A DNA stretch of 64,000 nucleotides from Brachypodium distachyon (Eukaryota; Streptophyta; Magnoliopsida; Poales; Poaceae), in NCBI RefSeq assembly GCF_000005505.3, contig NC_016131.3, positions 22,713,501-22,777,500 of the forward strand, written 5' to 3'. Made by a program: the position numbers and the translations under genes. Of this stretch, positions 10,605-21,800 are shown in pieces (position 1 is the stretch's first letter; every line of letters begins with the position of its first letter). The notes under the pieces were generated by a model. The model saw nothing but the letters and a program-made list of their open reading frames with translations. It did not search any database and was not told the origin of the DNA.

Positions 10605-13600
10605 TGTAACATCCCAAAATTTCAAATTCTTACATGTGCATTGCATTCATGAGCATCATGCCACAATTGCATATTTGAATTCAAATTTGAATCTCAAAAG
10701 GCTTTAAAGGATTTTATTTCAATTTAAACCCTAGGGTTTTCACCCATTTGAGCTTTGGATCTTCAAACCAATAGGGTTTATTTACAAAAGGGGTTTATTG
10801 CATAAATAAACTATTCCATAATTTTTGGATAATTATTTGGAGTTGAAAAACTATTTTATTTAAATAGTTATATAACCCTAAAGGCATTTATAGGTCAAAT
10901 GTATTTTTATATATTTTATTTTGAGCGTAAATTACTCCCAAAAGCTAAATCATGATAAAACATGATTTTACAAATTTTCTGGAATTTATTTGGATCAATT
11001 TGGAGTTCAAAATCAAAAGATATCAAAGAAATCAGAAAAAGAAAAAGAGAAAAGGTTAAAGGAAAAAAAAAGGGGGAGAAACGTTCCGGCCCGGCCGAAT
11101 TGGGCCAAACCGGCCCAACTTCTCACCCGCGCCCTTAGCCCAGCCAGCCCAGCGCCCGCGCGCGCGCCCCGCGAGCCACTAACAGGTGGGACCCACCTGT
11201 CAGGCGCTTCGTCCCAGATGGAAAGCTTCGCCCGTCACGCGTGCCATCACCGTTCCCGGGGATTTCGGCCTTCCCGAAATTGCCCGAGCGTGTCCTCTTA
11301 AAGCCCGGAGCCCCCTCTCTTCTTTCCCTCTGTTTTCCCTCGCTCGCACGCGCCCACGCCGTCGGAATCTCTCGCCGAAGCTCGCCACCGCCGCCGCCGT
11401 CTCGAGCTCACCGCCTACGTACCGGTACGGCATCGACGCCCCCTCCCCTCCTATTCGCTTCCCCTCACCCTCGCGCACCTCCTGACGCTTTCGCTCGGCC
11501 GTTTGTGCACCGCAGTGACCTCGACGCCGATGACTCAAAGCTTCGCCGCTGCCGTCGCGTCCCCGTCGACCTAGGCGTGGACTCCGACCGCCCCGAAGCG
11601 AACCGCTGCCGCCCTCCGCTCTGCCTCGTCAAGCCGCGCCTCCCGCACGCTTCCCCGAGCCGAAACCCCGCCGGAAAAGCCAGCTGCCGCGTCCCCGAGC
11701 TCGCCGGAGACATCGCCGGAACCCTAGCGCTGCCGGTGAGCTCCATGTTCAATCTCAGCCATCCGATCTCCTTCTACGGTTGAGATTAGATCGAGATTAA
11801 TTCATTTAAACGAACCAGTACGCGCCAATAGGAAGCCGCCACGTGTCTCGGATTAATTTAAGTTAAATCCCGGTTAGAATAAATGGCACTTTTGCAGAAA
11901 AGCCCCTGTAACTTCAAATGCTCATAACTTTTAAACCCTTTGGCCAAATTTGACAAACTTTACCTTTTTGGAAGGCTCTCAACCTGTAGAATCTTTTGGC
12001 ACTGTTTAAATTTAAATTTGAATATTTGAATCACCATCAATTTACAGAATAGGGTTTAATGCCATTTAATTCATAACTAATTTCTTAGAAGTCCTTTTTA
12101 ACTGAAACCAGTGCCCAAAAATTTGTTTTATTATCATCTGTCCATTGGGACAGAGAAATAAATATTTTGAGTTAAATTAATTGGTTGATGCCAATAAAAC
12201 CTTATTTTTGGGTTTAAACCCTAGCCTTTGCTTTTTGTTTAAAATCCTATGCATGTGTTTATAATTACCAATGCTTAGGAGTAGTTGATCACCCAAATAA
12301 AATAAACCAAATCATGTCACATGTTTTGCATTGCATCATGGCATATATTTTTGCTTTTCATTGTGTTGTGTGTTTATGTATGCATTGTTTGTATTTGATT
12401 AGTTTTCTCGGAGAGTGAACTGTGTGATTGTGAAGAGTGCTTGAATACCAACTGCTATCAAGGCAAGTTCACTTTGACCATCATCCTATTATTTTGTTAT
12501 GCACTAGCTTTTATTAGTTGCATTGTTAGGATTATTATTGTATCTATGCTAGATATGATCTCTCCTAGTAGTATAGGATACCCTTGCCATGTCCTCACCA
12601 CCAATTGCCATCGTGGTAGTAAAAAAATGCTATGCTATAATAATATACGAGGATGGTATTATTACAATGTGATACTATTGAATTACAATATGGTTTTCCT
12701 TATGTATGGCAAAAAAAAGTAATTCAATGAACCGTCCTGGGTGGGCTGCTTTGAGGAATTGGAGATGTATGCGACGTCAGGTCCATTTCTATGGGTCCAT
12801 TTCTATGAGTCGTCTCGCTATTTCTATGGGAGCGCCTGCATTGCAATTGAGGAATGCCACCCGGGGTAACCAGAGACTGGACTAGTTTCGTGTTTAGTAG
12901 CTTCCAGTACAACCACATGGTATTATGGGCTCTGCCAGGATGGATGTAAGAAATATGAATCCGGATTCGAGGTGACATCGGTATGTAGCAGTGTAGGTGG
13001 GCGCGCGTCCCTCAGGTCGTATGGGGGATTATGTTCTGAAAATTCTTGTAGTCGATGCCGTTGCTACTCTACCCTGAGGACAGCAAGGGATTAACACGTC
13101 AATTTCTTGTGGGGAATGTGTACAACCTCTCGAGAGTGTCAAACTAAGTACTTAGCCGTGTCCCCGGTTACGGACAACTATGAGCAACTAGATATTGGGG
13201 CTGTAAAGAAGGTCTCACTCATTCCAATTTCCTAATAAAATGAATGGATTGAACTGGGTAGGAGCATTGATGTATCTACTCAATGTGCCTAGGTTAATAG
13301 GAGCACGGGTGTTTCTACCCCGTGTCCAATAAAATTTAAAACTATTTGAATAAAAATGATAGGATTGAACAATGATGCTTTTATGCAAATAGCCAAACCC
13401 CACATAGCCAAAAGATGCATGTACTTGGTAGGTCCTTTATAACTCTGGTGAGCTTGCCAATACATTCAAATGTATTGACCACGTAGTGGCTGTAATTAAC
13501 AATGCAGGTGGATCCGACGATGAGTGAGGTTCGTCGTTATGTTGTGGGTCATGTGCTTACATTCCAACATGCTCTCACCTTGGAGTAGTTGAGGCCCTTA

Positions 13601-13853
13601 TGTTCTACCCTTTTCCGCTGCAGTTTTGAAAACAATGTTTTATGCTAGTGAAACAGTATTTGTTTATGCTGGCCCAAGAGGTCATGCGAGGTTGTAAGTA
13701 CTATTTAAATTCTGGATGATGCGATGTAATAAAGTACTTTTGACCTTTGTTTCTGCATATTTCATCATGAAACTGTGTGTGCTAGTGAGTCGATCCAGGG
13801 ATTAGCATAGTAAGCACAGAGATCGAAACCCTGTATGGGTGAGGATCGCTTCA
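10605..13853 (+). mobile_element. Tek-s1: solo Tekay-like LTR
   Basis: A 3,249 bp LTR from TGTAACATCCC to CGCTTCA on the plus strand, with no primer site or coding region attached. It is flanked by perfect five-base duplications (ctcat). It splits the CACTA transposase gene: the N-terminal coding part lies right of it and the central part left. A solo LTR with intact duplication is what LTR-LTR recombination leaves behind. It is homologous to the Tek1 and Tek2 LTRs. A GC-rich core lies at about 11080-11740. Internal ORFs are not considered genes. Confidence 0.92.
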
Positions 13854-13858
13854 CTCAT
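13854..13858. repeat. Target site duplication of Tek-s1, right copy (ctcat)
   Basis: Exact match to 10600-10604, directly after the LTR end CGCTTCA. Confidence 0.9.
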
Positions 13859-14660
13859 TCATATATAATCTTTGCAGCGGAGGAATGAGTGGAAGATACC
13901 TAAGTATTTTACGAGGAAACAACTTCTTCGGTACATCATCGCCAGTAGACTCGCCAACCCCATCAGGATCTTTAGTTTTCCACCTACTCTCTCCACATGT
14001 TGGACAGGTCTCCATGTGTTCGTACAATCCACGAAATAACACACAGTCATTCACACAAGCATGAATCTTGTGGTAGTCCAGGCCAAGGTCTCGAACAACC
14101 TTTCGAATTTTGTCCAAGCTATCTAGAATACAATGCCCTTCAGGTAGCAAAAGACAGAATAAGTGTAGAATTTGCTCCATCGCTTGGTTGCTAATACCAA
14201 ACATGCACTTAATCTGAAATAGTCTGACAATGAAAGATACTTTGGTTGCCTCCTTGCAACCTGGGTACAACTCTTTCCGCGCTTCTTGCATTAAGTTGAA
14301 GAATTTCTTTGCAGTCTCATTTGGCTCCTGATTAACTGTACCTATAAGTTTCCCGTCTATAGCACCCGTGATTAGTGATTTAACCAGATCATTGGTAGAG
14401 TCCACATTGTCACGTGCTCTGCCATCACCAATATCACCATCATCATCCAAAACCCTAGGTTCAGTAGCTCGAAGACGTTTCTCTTTCATAATCACATCCT
14501 TATGAAACCCTCTACTAAGCAAGTCCTATTGAACCTGCGTCTTCGTTTTGAATGTCAGGCCTTGACACCTACGACATGGACATGGCGCAGTCTGTCGATT
14601 GCCTTCAAATGCATCATCGATGTATTTTGCGAATCCGGTTTGCCACGCATCTTCTTTTTG
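13859..14660 (-). pseudogene. CACTA transposase N-terminal region (Transpos_assoc-like and start of Transposase_21)
   Basis: Read on the minus strand from 14660 downward, an association-domain-like segment contains FAKYIDDAF and the Cys motif CPCRRCQ near 14570-14650. A stop (TAG near 14528) follows, then LLSRGFHKDV. Further on are DLGLDYHKIHACVNDCVLF, CPTCGESRWK, and PRKILRYLPLIPPLQRLYMNE at the Tek-s1 border. These are standard landmarks upstream of Transposase_21 in plant CACTA transposases. The first codons of the gene lie at 28186-28226, separated by the Tat1 insertion. Confidence 0.85.
14656..14660. repeat. Target site duplication of Tat1, left copy (ttttg)
   Basis: ttttg directly before TGTCGCACCA, repeated at 28186-28190. 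Confidence 0.88.
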
Positions 14661-14824
14661 TGTCGCACCAAAGGCACCCGGGGTACCACCGCTGCGCGAC
14701 GTGCCCCCCCCCCCCCCCCGGGTTCCCGGGAAGGTCTCATCCCGGGGAGCGCCGACGAGCTTCCCGGCAAGCTACCAGCCCGAAAGGGGCTAGCGGGGCT
14801 TCGGGGAATATTCCCGCTTGGGCA

Positions 14825-14851
14825 CCTCCCGGGAAGCTGCTTCCCGGGAGG
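14825..14851. repeat. Inverted repeat in Tat1 U3
   Basis: A 12-base arm (cctcccgggaag) and its exact reverse complement, separated by 3 bases, form a strong potential hairpin. TTCCCGGG occurs several more times between 14712 and 14900, and a similar arrangement is present in the Tat2 LTR near 47215-47285. Confidence 0.75.
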
Positions 14852-15206
14852 AGGTTCCCGGGTGCTTCCCGGGGTCGACTTGCGGGGACTGGAGGTTCCC
14901 GGGTTCGTGCCCCCGCCTCGCGCGTCGGGTCTGGTGGACAGCGCCGCGCGGGCGCATGGCGAGCACGGGACGCATGGTCCCACCAAGACAAGGAGTAAGG
15001 CGCGCGGCTCAGTAAACGAGCCGACCAATGGGTAGTTACCCGTCCGATCCAACGAACAGTGGTTGTCTAATCCTACCCTAGGATCTTAGGCCCCTAGCAG
15101 CGGAGGTGGCACCCATGCATGCCATCAACTCAACGGGGGGAGTTGCATGCCTCCCCATTGGACGCTTGTAGCCCATGCACCGTGGCACATGTGGCATCCC
15201 CTTGTG

Positions 15207-15213
15207 TATAAAA
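15207..15213 (+). promoter_or_regulatory. TATA box of Tat1 LTR
   Basis: TGTATAAAAGGAGG in the LTR. The Tat2 LTR has the matching TATAAAAG near 46865-46871 (minus). This is the likely core promoter for the gag-pol transcript, with start about 30 bases downstream. Confidence 0.65.
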
Positions 15214-15637
15214 GGAGGACCCATGCCAACGGTCAAGGGGGTTAGACGGTTGGCGGGTCAGACAGTTGGTAGGTTGGTGAGTTGGTCAGTTGGTTCTAGT
15301 AGACAGCCAGCAGAGAGTAGTAAGGAGTACTTAGACATTGAGAGGAAGCCCAGGAACTGCCCCGGGCAAACTTGCGAACGCTTGATCCGCAATCAATATC
15401 AGTTTAGACAGGCAGGACGTAGGGTTTTACACCTCCGGGTGGCCCGAACCTGGGTAAAAAACGGGTGTGCATTGGTTCTTATACTAGCACGCACTCTTAG
15501 CACTTTGTCTCACCAGCCCCGTAGGGCCTCATCGGCCATCCCGGCGACCACCGGGTCTCCGCCCCAGACGCCCCTACCGAACCTAAAAGGGCGATGTGGC
15601 CGCATGCCCCTGGTGTCGAAGCACCGAGCGCCGACAT

Positions 15638-15656
15638 CTGGCGCGCCAGGTAGGGG
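15638..15656 (+). promoter_or_regulatory. Tat1 primer-binding site region
   Basis: TCTGGCGCGCCAGGTAGGG follows the LTR immediately. TGGCGC-type sites followed by GTAGGGGG are usual in Tat-lineage gypsy elements. I do not assign the tRNA. Confidence 0.6.
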
Positions 15657-15746
15657 GCGCGGGAGTGGACAACGCCGGAGATCGCCGGCAGCAGAAGTTC
15701 CCATCGGCATCAGCTTCACTCTTCTTCGTCGACGAGCCTAGTCACC

Positions 15747-17424
15747 ATGCCCCCCAAGCGGGCTGGCGACTCCTGCATAGACCCGCGTGAGGCCCCAGCG
15801 GCGCACACGCGGTCGCACGACGTGCGACCCGAGTCGGGAGCTCAAGAGAATCCCGAGCCCTCGAGGGTGCAGCAAACACAGCTGCCTCCGCCGCCTCCTC
15901 GACCGTCGACCGACAATCGGCCGAGGGGACCGGCTGCCCCAGTGCCGGGGGCAACGGGCGAGCACGCATGGCCTCGCCCGGGTCAGCCAATGGGTTGAGT
16001 CGCAGCCCGAGGATGCCCCGCGGCAGCGACACCCGGAGCACGCCGTGTCACGGGCGACCCCTGGAGGTTCGCACCCAACGCACCTGGAGGCGTCCGGGGC
16101 CAGGGTGGGAAGCAGCCGTTCAGGAAACCGATTGGCCCCCGTGCGAACCCCGGGTGAAGCCATCGTCGCCGCGCACGTCATGGTGCGGTACGAGCCGCAA
16201 CAGGGCATGCCGGCGTACGAGACGTGGGGCGAGGAGTTGCAAGCGCTTCTCGCCCTGGCCGCCCAGCAGCCGCAAGGCGAGGGTGCCCCGGTTGGCTCCG
16301 GCCACGGGCGGAACTCAGAGCGCGAAGGCGCGCCGCCCGCCTCGCGACAGAGGGAGAACCCTCCCCCTCCTCAGCAAGGCCAGGGAGACGGGGGCCCGGA
16401 GGGGTCCTCGAACTCGTCACCCACCATTCCGGGGGGCGATGCGCGTGGCATCTTGAATGCCCGCCAACAGGAGGATCTGCGCCCGCGCTTGGAGCACCGG
16501 CGCAGGCGCGAGGTGGAGTGCCCGCGCCCACTGGAGCAAGAAGACGCTCCCCTGGGCCCTGAAGATGGCGGCACCGCGTTCACGCGCGAGCTGCGGCGGG
16601 TGACGTGGCCCCGTAAGTTCCGAGCGCCTGCGCTCGGTACGTACAACGGGACCGCTAACCCCAAAGATTTTCTCCTGACCTATACGCTAGGCATGCATGC
16701 CATCCGCACCGACGACAAGGTCAGGGCGAACTGGTTCGTGATGGTCCTGAAGGAATCAGCGCGAACCTGGTTGCTCAACCTGCCCACCTGAGCAGACCTG
16801 CGCGAGCAGTTCGTGAGCGTGTTCTATGGCGGCTATAAGCGCCCAGGAACCATGGCGGAGCTGCACACTATCGTGCAAAAACTGGAAGAGACGTTGCGGG
16901 CCTTCGTCAACCGCTTCTCCAATCTCTCCTATTCCATCCCGGAGGCGGAGGCGGCCGCTATCATCAACACCTTCGCCATCAACATCCGCGATCCCAAGAT
17001 GCGTGAGAAGCTGAGCACGCATCGGATCCGGACGACGCAGGACTTGTACGCCTTGGCACACAAGTGCGCCATGGCCGAGGAGGGGCGCCTAGCGCCCGAG
17101 CTGGCAGCCCAGGCTGCCGCGAGCCCTGGCGAGGGCTCGCAGAAGAAGGGTTCCCATAAGCACAGCGGGAAGGAAGTCCTCGCTGCGGACTCGGGGGCTC
17201 CTGCTGCGAGGCCCACGAAGAAAGCCTCGCCGGGTGGAGAGTCTGGCGGGAAGCAGGGCGACACGCCCCACTGCCCTATCCACAACAACTCCACCCACGA
17301 CACGCAGAGTTGCCACGTCCTGCAAGGGATCAAGCAGCGGCGGGAGCAGCGTCATGAGGAGCGTCGTGCCGCCGGCGCCTGCTTCAATTGTGGCGACATC
17401 GGGCATCTCTCCCGAGACGTGTGC
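15747..17424 (+). pseudogene. Tat1 gag polyprotein remnant
   Basis: A capsid-type protein in several frames. It starts MPPKRAGDSCIDP at 15747, the same start as MHPKRPGDSRIDP in Tat3 (near 45709). A disordered Pro/Arg-rich stretch is followed by the Retrotrans_gag-type region (WPRKFRAPALGTYNGTANP, WFVMVLKESARTWLLNLP). That region is interrupted by TGA at 16789 and resumes with FYGGYKRPGT and RFSNLSYSIPEAE. An intact zinc knuckle CFNCGDIGHLSRDVC lies at 17380-17424. A frameshift near 15960-16000 and the TGA make it non-functional. Confidence 0.85.
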
Positions 17425-18232
17425 CGCGGTGAAGCCCCTCACCCGCGACGTGTGCGCGCTGTTGCCGGATGCGGAGCCGCAACAGCCGCTGAGGTGGTCG
17501 CACGTGCCGAGCACCTTCAGCGCCTACGATCACCCAGCGCGACAGTTGGGTTCCGGGGTAATACCCTTCGTCGTCTCGCCGATCATTAGCAGTATGACGG
17601 TGACCAAGGTACTGGTGGACAACGGAGCGGGGCTTAACCTCCTGTCCGCCAGGCTGGTGGAAAAGCTCCAGCTGCCGATGGAGTAGCTGCAGCCCACCGA
17701 ACCGTTCCGAGGGGTGAACCCCGGGATCGTGCGCCCGCTGTGACGCACCACGCTGCCGGTCACCTTCGGGTACCGGGAAGCGTTCAGGACCGAGCACATA
17801 GTGTTCGACGTGGCGCGTACCCCATTGCCCTACAACGGGATCGTTGGTCGGCCGGCGCTGATCAAGTTTATGGCGGCTACGCATTGCGCCTATGGCGTGA
17901 TGAAGATGCCGTCCGTCTATGGAGTCCTCTCCATCAGGTGCGATCTCAAAGACGCAGCTTGGTGCGTTGGCGAGGTCGTCTGGGCCGTTGCTGCAGCTGA
18001 CGCTAGCGATGAGGGTGTCGTCGAGGATGACGCCTTGCCGGGTGACGCCCCGGCAACGAAGAAGGCCCGCGCCACCCCGCAAGGGCTAGCTGGGGGAGGC
18101 GCCGGCTCGAGCTCGCGCCCTGGCAAGGGGCAGGGGCTCCGGGAGGAGGCCGCCAAAGTGAAGAAGCTGCCCCTGCAAGTCGGCGACAAGGAGCGCACCG
18201 TTACCGTCGGTGCGAACTTGGCCGCCGAATAG
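17425..18232 (+). pseudogene. Tat1 protease and protease-RT linker
   Basis: An aspartic protease with the active-site motif VLVDNGAGLNLLS near 17610-17650 (D-N-G instead of D-T/S-G, common in the Tat lineage). It is followed after a TAG at 17684 by TPLPYNGIVGRPALIKFMA and a charged, Ala/Gly-rich linker. The segment ends with TAG at 18230-18232; reading continues in the same frame into the RT (KSALVTFLR). Tat2 has a TAG at exactly the same place (63562-63564). Several other stops and shifts make this copy inactive. Confidence 0.8.
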
Positions 18233-19087
18233 AAAAGCGCCCTCGTCACCTTCCTCCGGGTAAACGCCGACGTGTTCGCCTGGGAACCGTCGGACCTTCC
18301 CGGCGTCCCCAGGGAGGTGATTGAGCACCCCGTCAAGCAGAAGATCCGGCGGCAAGCACAAGAGCGGAAAGATTTCATCAAGCAGGAGGTGGGCAAGCTC
18401 AGGGCTGCCGGGGCGATCAGGGAAGTTTTGTACCCCACTTGGCTGGCTAACCCTGTAGTAGTGCCCAAAGCAGGGAATAAGCTTCGCATGTGTGTAGATT
18501 TTACCAATCTTAATCGTGCATGCCCCAAGGATCCCTTCCCTGTACCCCGTATGGACCAGATAGTTGATTCTACCGCTGGTTGTGACTTGTTGAGTTTTCT
18601 GGATGCTTTCTCCGGCTACCATCAAATCAAGATGGCGGTCGAGGATGAGGAAAAGACAGCGTTTATCACCCCGGTTGGCTGCTATTGCTATACATGCATG
18701 CCTTTCGGGTTGAAGAACGGGGGCTCCACATTCTAGCGCGCCCTGCGCGAATGTTTGGGGCCCCAGCTAGGCCACAACGCGGAGGCCTACATGGATGACA
18801 TCATCATCAAATCGAAGTGGAGGGACTCGCTGATTGATGACCTGCGGGAAACATTTCACAACCTCCGCAGGATCAAGCTCAAGCTGAACCCTGATAAGTG
18901 CACCTTCAGTGTCAACTCTGCACAGCTTCTTGGTTTCTTGGTTTCACACCGGGGGATACAGGCCAACCCGACCAAAATAGAAGCCATCGAGAAGATGGAG
19001 GCCCCCCGCAAGTTGAAAGATGTCTAGCGCCTCAACGGCTGCGTTGCCGCACTGGGACGTTTCATCTCCAGGCCGGGCGAGCGTGCC
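18233..19087 (+). pseudogene. Tat1 reverse transcriptase
   Basis: A gypsy RT with motifs in order: VFAWEPSDLPGV, LANPVVVPKAGNKLRMCVDF, LNRACPKDPFPVP, FLDAFSGYHQI, CMPFGLKN, and the catalytic YMDDIIIKSK near 18788, then LGFLVSHRGI. Stops at 18734 (TAG, where Tat2 has CAG) and 19025 (TAG, again CAG in Tat2) break it. About nine residues before PVKQKI, present in Tat2 (HRLAGRPDA), are missing here. The family enzyme copies element RNA into DNA in cytoplasmic particles. Confidence 0.9.
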
Positions 19088-20280
19088 TTGCCTTTCTTCC
19101 GGGTAATGAAGAAGAAGGGTCCAGTCGACTGGACTCCCGAGACCGAGGCGGCGCTCCAGGAACTCAAGCAATACCTGAGGTCACCGCCCATCCTCGTCGC
19201 CCCCAAGTTGGGCGAGCCGCTGCTACTCTACTTAGCGGCGACTGACCAGGTGGTCAGCTCGGTGTTGGTTGCCGAGAGGGAGGAAGACGTCCCGGGGACT
19301 AGGGCTGCGGGGCAGGGGGCGGAGCAGCCTCCGGCAACCGCCTCAAACCCGGGGACCGCCCCCGAGCCGGCAACCTCGGCGCCGCGGAAGCGGTTGGTGC
19401 AGCGCCCGGTGTACTTCGTTAGTACGGTGCTGCGCGACGCGCGGACAAGGTACCCGCAAGTACAGAAGCTCCTTCTGAGGATTCTCCTTGCGTCCCGCAA
19501 GCTGCGCCACTACTTCCAGGCGCACCGCGTCACGGTGGTGTCTGGGTTCTGCCTCGAGCGGGCCCTCACCAACCGTGAAGCCACCGGGAGGGTGGCCGAA
19601 TGGAGGATGGAGATGTCGGAGTTTGACCTCCACTTCGCCAACTCCAAAAGCATCAAGAGCAAGGTCCTGGCTGACTTCGTCGCGGAGTGGACGTCCACGG
19701 GCGTAGAAGAAAGTGAGTCGGAGACCGGCCTTCCCAGCAAGTTGGACGAGGGCCACTGGGTCCTCTACTTCGACGGTGCGTTCAGTCTCCAGGGAGCGGG
19801 GGCCGGGATCGTCATCGAGTCACCAACAGGGGACCGGTTGCGGTTCGTCGTTCCACTCGGCTTCGCTAACTCCACCGACAACACGACGGAGTACGAGGGC
19901 CTGCTTGCTGGCCTGAACGGCTTTGCAGCGGTCGCCCTCGACATTAAGCGCCTGGTTGTTCGCGGCGATTCCCAGCTTGTGATCAACCAGGTGAACAAGG
20001 ACTACGATTGCCCTCAAATGGCGCCGTACGTGGAAGAGGTCTGCAAGCTGGAACGAAAGTTCAAGGGTTTGCGCTTCGAGCACGTCAACCGGAAGGATAA
20101 CTTCGCTGCTGACGAGCTGGCCAAGATGGCAGCAGAGCGCCGGAAGCCTCCGGCGAGGATGTTCTGTCAGAAGCAAGTGGCTCCTTCAGTCGCCCCCCAG
20201 CCGGCTGCCGAGGACGCCCCTCCCGCAACCGAAGGAACCCCTGCAGCAGCAGGGGTCCATGCCGCTGATACGACGGCATG
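19088..20280 (+). pseudogene. Tat1 dual RNase H region
   Basis: An open stretch of about 400 codons holding two RNase H-like domains. The first follows the RT ([34 protein letters not shown]) and lacks the usual first catalytic aspartate, having YLAAT. The second (about 19755-20140) has a full D-E-D-D set: [29 protein letters not shown] and ADELAKMA. A second RNase H of this kind, called archaeal-like in the literature, is known from plant Tat elements. This block has no internal stop, so it is the best preserved part of Tat1. A Pro/Ala-rich linker leads to the integrase. Confidence 0.85.
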
Positions 20281-21527
20281 CGTTAGCAGGGAGATTCCTC
20301 CCTGGGCAGAAGAAATCGCCCGTTATTTGAAAAGGGAGGCTCTCTCGGAGGATGACGTCGCCGCGGAGCGTGTAGCGCGGCAAGCCAAGATGTACACTGT
20401 GATAGATGGTAGCATCTACCGCAGGCGTGCGAATGGTGTCAAACTCGTCTGCGTGCCGCAGGAAGAAGGGTGTGCACTGTTGGAGGACATACATCGAGGC
20501 ACATGTTCACACCATGTGGCCTCCTGGGCTCTAGCCGGCAAGATTTTCCGGCATGGCTTCTACTGGCCCACGTCCCTGGCCGACGCAGAGCGGCTGGTGA
20601 GGACGTGCGAGGCTTGCCAGTTCCACTCGAAGAAGAGCAACCAACCAGCCCAGGCCCTGCATGTTATCCCGTCCTCATGGCCGTTCGCGGTCTGGGGACT
20701 GGACATCATCGGCAAGCTACCAAGGGCGGTTGGTGGTTAAAAATACTTGTTTGTGGCCATCGACAAGTTCTCCAAATGGGTGGAGGTGGAACCAGTGCGC
20801 AAGGTGACCGCCCAGGCGGCCATCAAGTTCTTCAAGGGCATTGTGTGCCCGTTTGGTGTTCCTAACAGCATCATCACCGACAACGGCACGCAGTTCACAA
20901 GCGCGGCGTTTCAAGCCTACTGCAAAGACATGGGCACTAAGCTGCGTCGCTCACCCGAGGAGCAACGGACAGGCGGAGAGAGCCAACGCAGAGGTTCTGC
21001 GGGGACTCAAGACGAGAACCTTTGACAAGCTCAAAGGCCACGGGAAGCACTGGATCGAAGAACTCCAGCCCGTGCTGTGGTCCATCCGGACCACACCTAG
21101 TCGGGCAACGGGCGAAACTCCTTTCGCCCTTGTCTACGGGGCAGAAGCGGTGCTGCCCCTCGAGCTCAAGTACGGATCTCCCTGAGTACGCGCGTACGGC
21201 GACACCAGCCAACACGAGCAAAGGGTCGACGATCTAAACTTCATCGAAGAGCTTTGATGCCGGGCTGCTGTGCGAGCCGCACGCTACCAGCAGGGACTCC
21301 GTCGTTATCACGACAGACGAGTCCGTCCCCGGGGGCTCGAGAACGGAGACCTTGTCCTGCGCCGGATACAAGGAACGAAGGCCGGGAACAAGTTGACTCC
21401 GAAATGGGATGGCCCCTTCCAGGTAGTGCAGGTGACCAGGCCGAGGGCTGTCCGCCTGGAAACCGAAGACGGCTTGCCGGTGCCCAATAGCTGGAATATT
21501 GAGCACTTGCGCAAGTTCTACCCGTGA
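20281..21527 (+). pseudogene. Tat1 integrase
   Basis: An N-terminal HHCC zinc module (HRGTCSHH...CEACQFH), then the DDE core: [10 protein letters not shown] (first D), TDNGTQFTS (second D) and SNGQAERANAEV (E). The C-terminal part is LENGDLVLRRIQ...PKWDGPFQV. Breaks are a TAA at 20738 (after RAVGG), a frameshift near 20955 and stops near 21183 and 21256. The ORF ends NIEHLRKFYP at 21525. Tat2 lacks the core. The family enzyme inserts element DNA into chromosomes. Confidence 0.88.
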
Positions 21528-21624
21528 AGCGGCGGAGCTCGACCCTCAGGTGATGCCTCCGATGCATACCTCTCGAACTAGTGTAACCGGGCAACCCCCG
21601 TGTGTAAACCGCTAGTTAATCGTG

Positions 21625-21630
21625 AATAAA
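21625..21630 (+). terminator. Candidate poly(A) signal after Tat1 pol
   Basis: GTGAATAAAGATAAGTG, about 100 bases after the integrase stop. Tat2 has the same GTGAATAAAGATAAGTG on its strand (53474-53479). Conservation suggests the pol transcript may end here rather than in the 3' LTR. Confidence 0.4.
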
Positions 21631-21800
21631 GATAAGTGTTTCACCCCTGAGCTTTGGATTTGCCTCGTTCATTCGCGTGTTTTCCCCTCTCTTGCCTCCT
21701 GCTTTAAGTGCACAAAGGTGTCTTTCCATACTTGGTTGTGAGCAAGGGGCTGCCGTGGCCCCGAAACGAAAACCCGTTGCCGGATCGTTCCGGCACGGGC

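Larger units (their letters stand above)
14661..15636 (+). repeat. Tat1 5' LTR
   Basis: A 976 bp LTR from TGTCGCACCA to GCGCCGACA, with short terminal inverted repeats TGTCG/CGACA. It is followed directly by the internal TCTGGCGCGCCAGG sequence. It is homologous to the Tat2 3' LTR (46412-47438, minus) and to the 3' LTR tail at 27933-28185. The U3 part is extremely GC-rich with repeated TTCCCGGG motifs. A 16-base C run (14704-14719) may be unreliable sequence. Confidence 0.9.

Noticed and set aside
11241..11783. ORFs in GC-rich cores of Tek LTRs (also 7446-8178, 30827-31614, 38417-39142, 54082-54636)
   Set aside because: Composition-driven open frames in LTR sequence. Different frames are open in different copies.
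14704..14719. Run of 16 C residues (and 12 C at 40492-40503)
   Set aside because: Homopolymer lengths are unreliable in sequencing. Not treated as biological signals, though the second may cause the LINE frame break.
14555..15052. Antisense and sense ORFs in the Tat LTR (also 47063-47545)
   Set aside because: Within the GC-rich U3; no start context, no domain, not kept in frame between LTR copies.
15968..16562. Alternative-frame ORFs over Tat1 gag
   Set aside because: Arg/Pro-rich shadows; the gag frame is identified by conserved motifs and by the Tat3 parallel.
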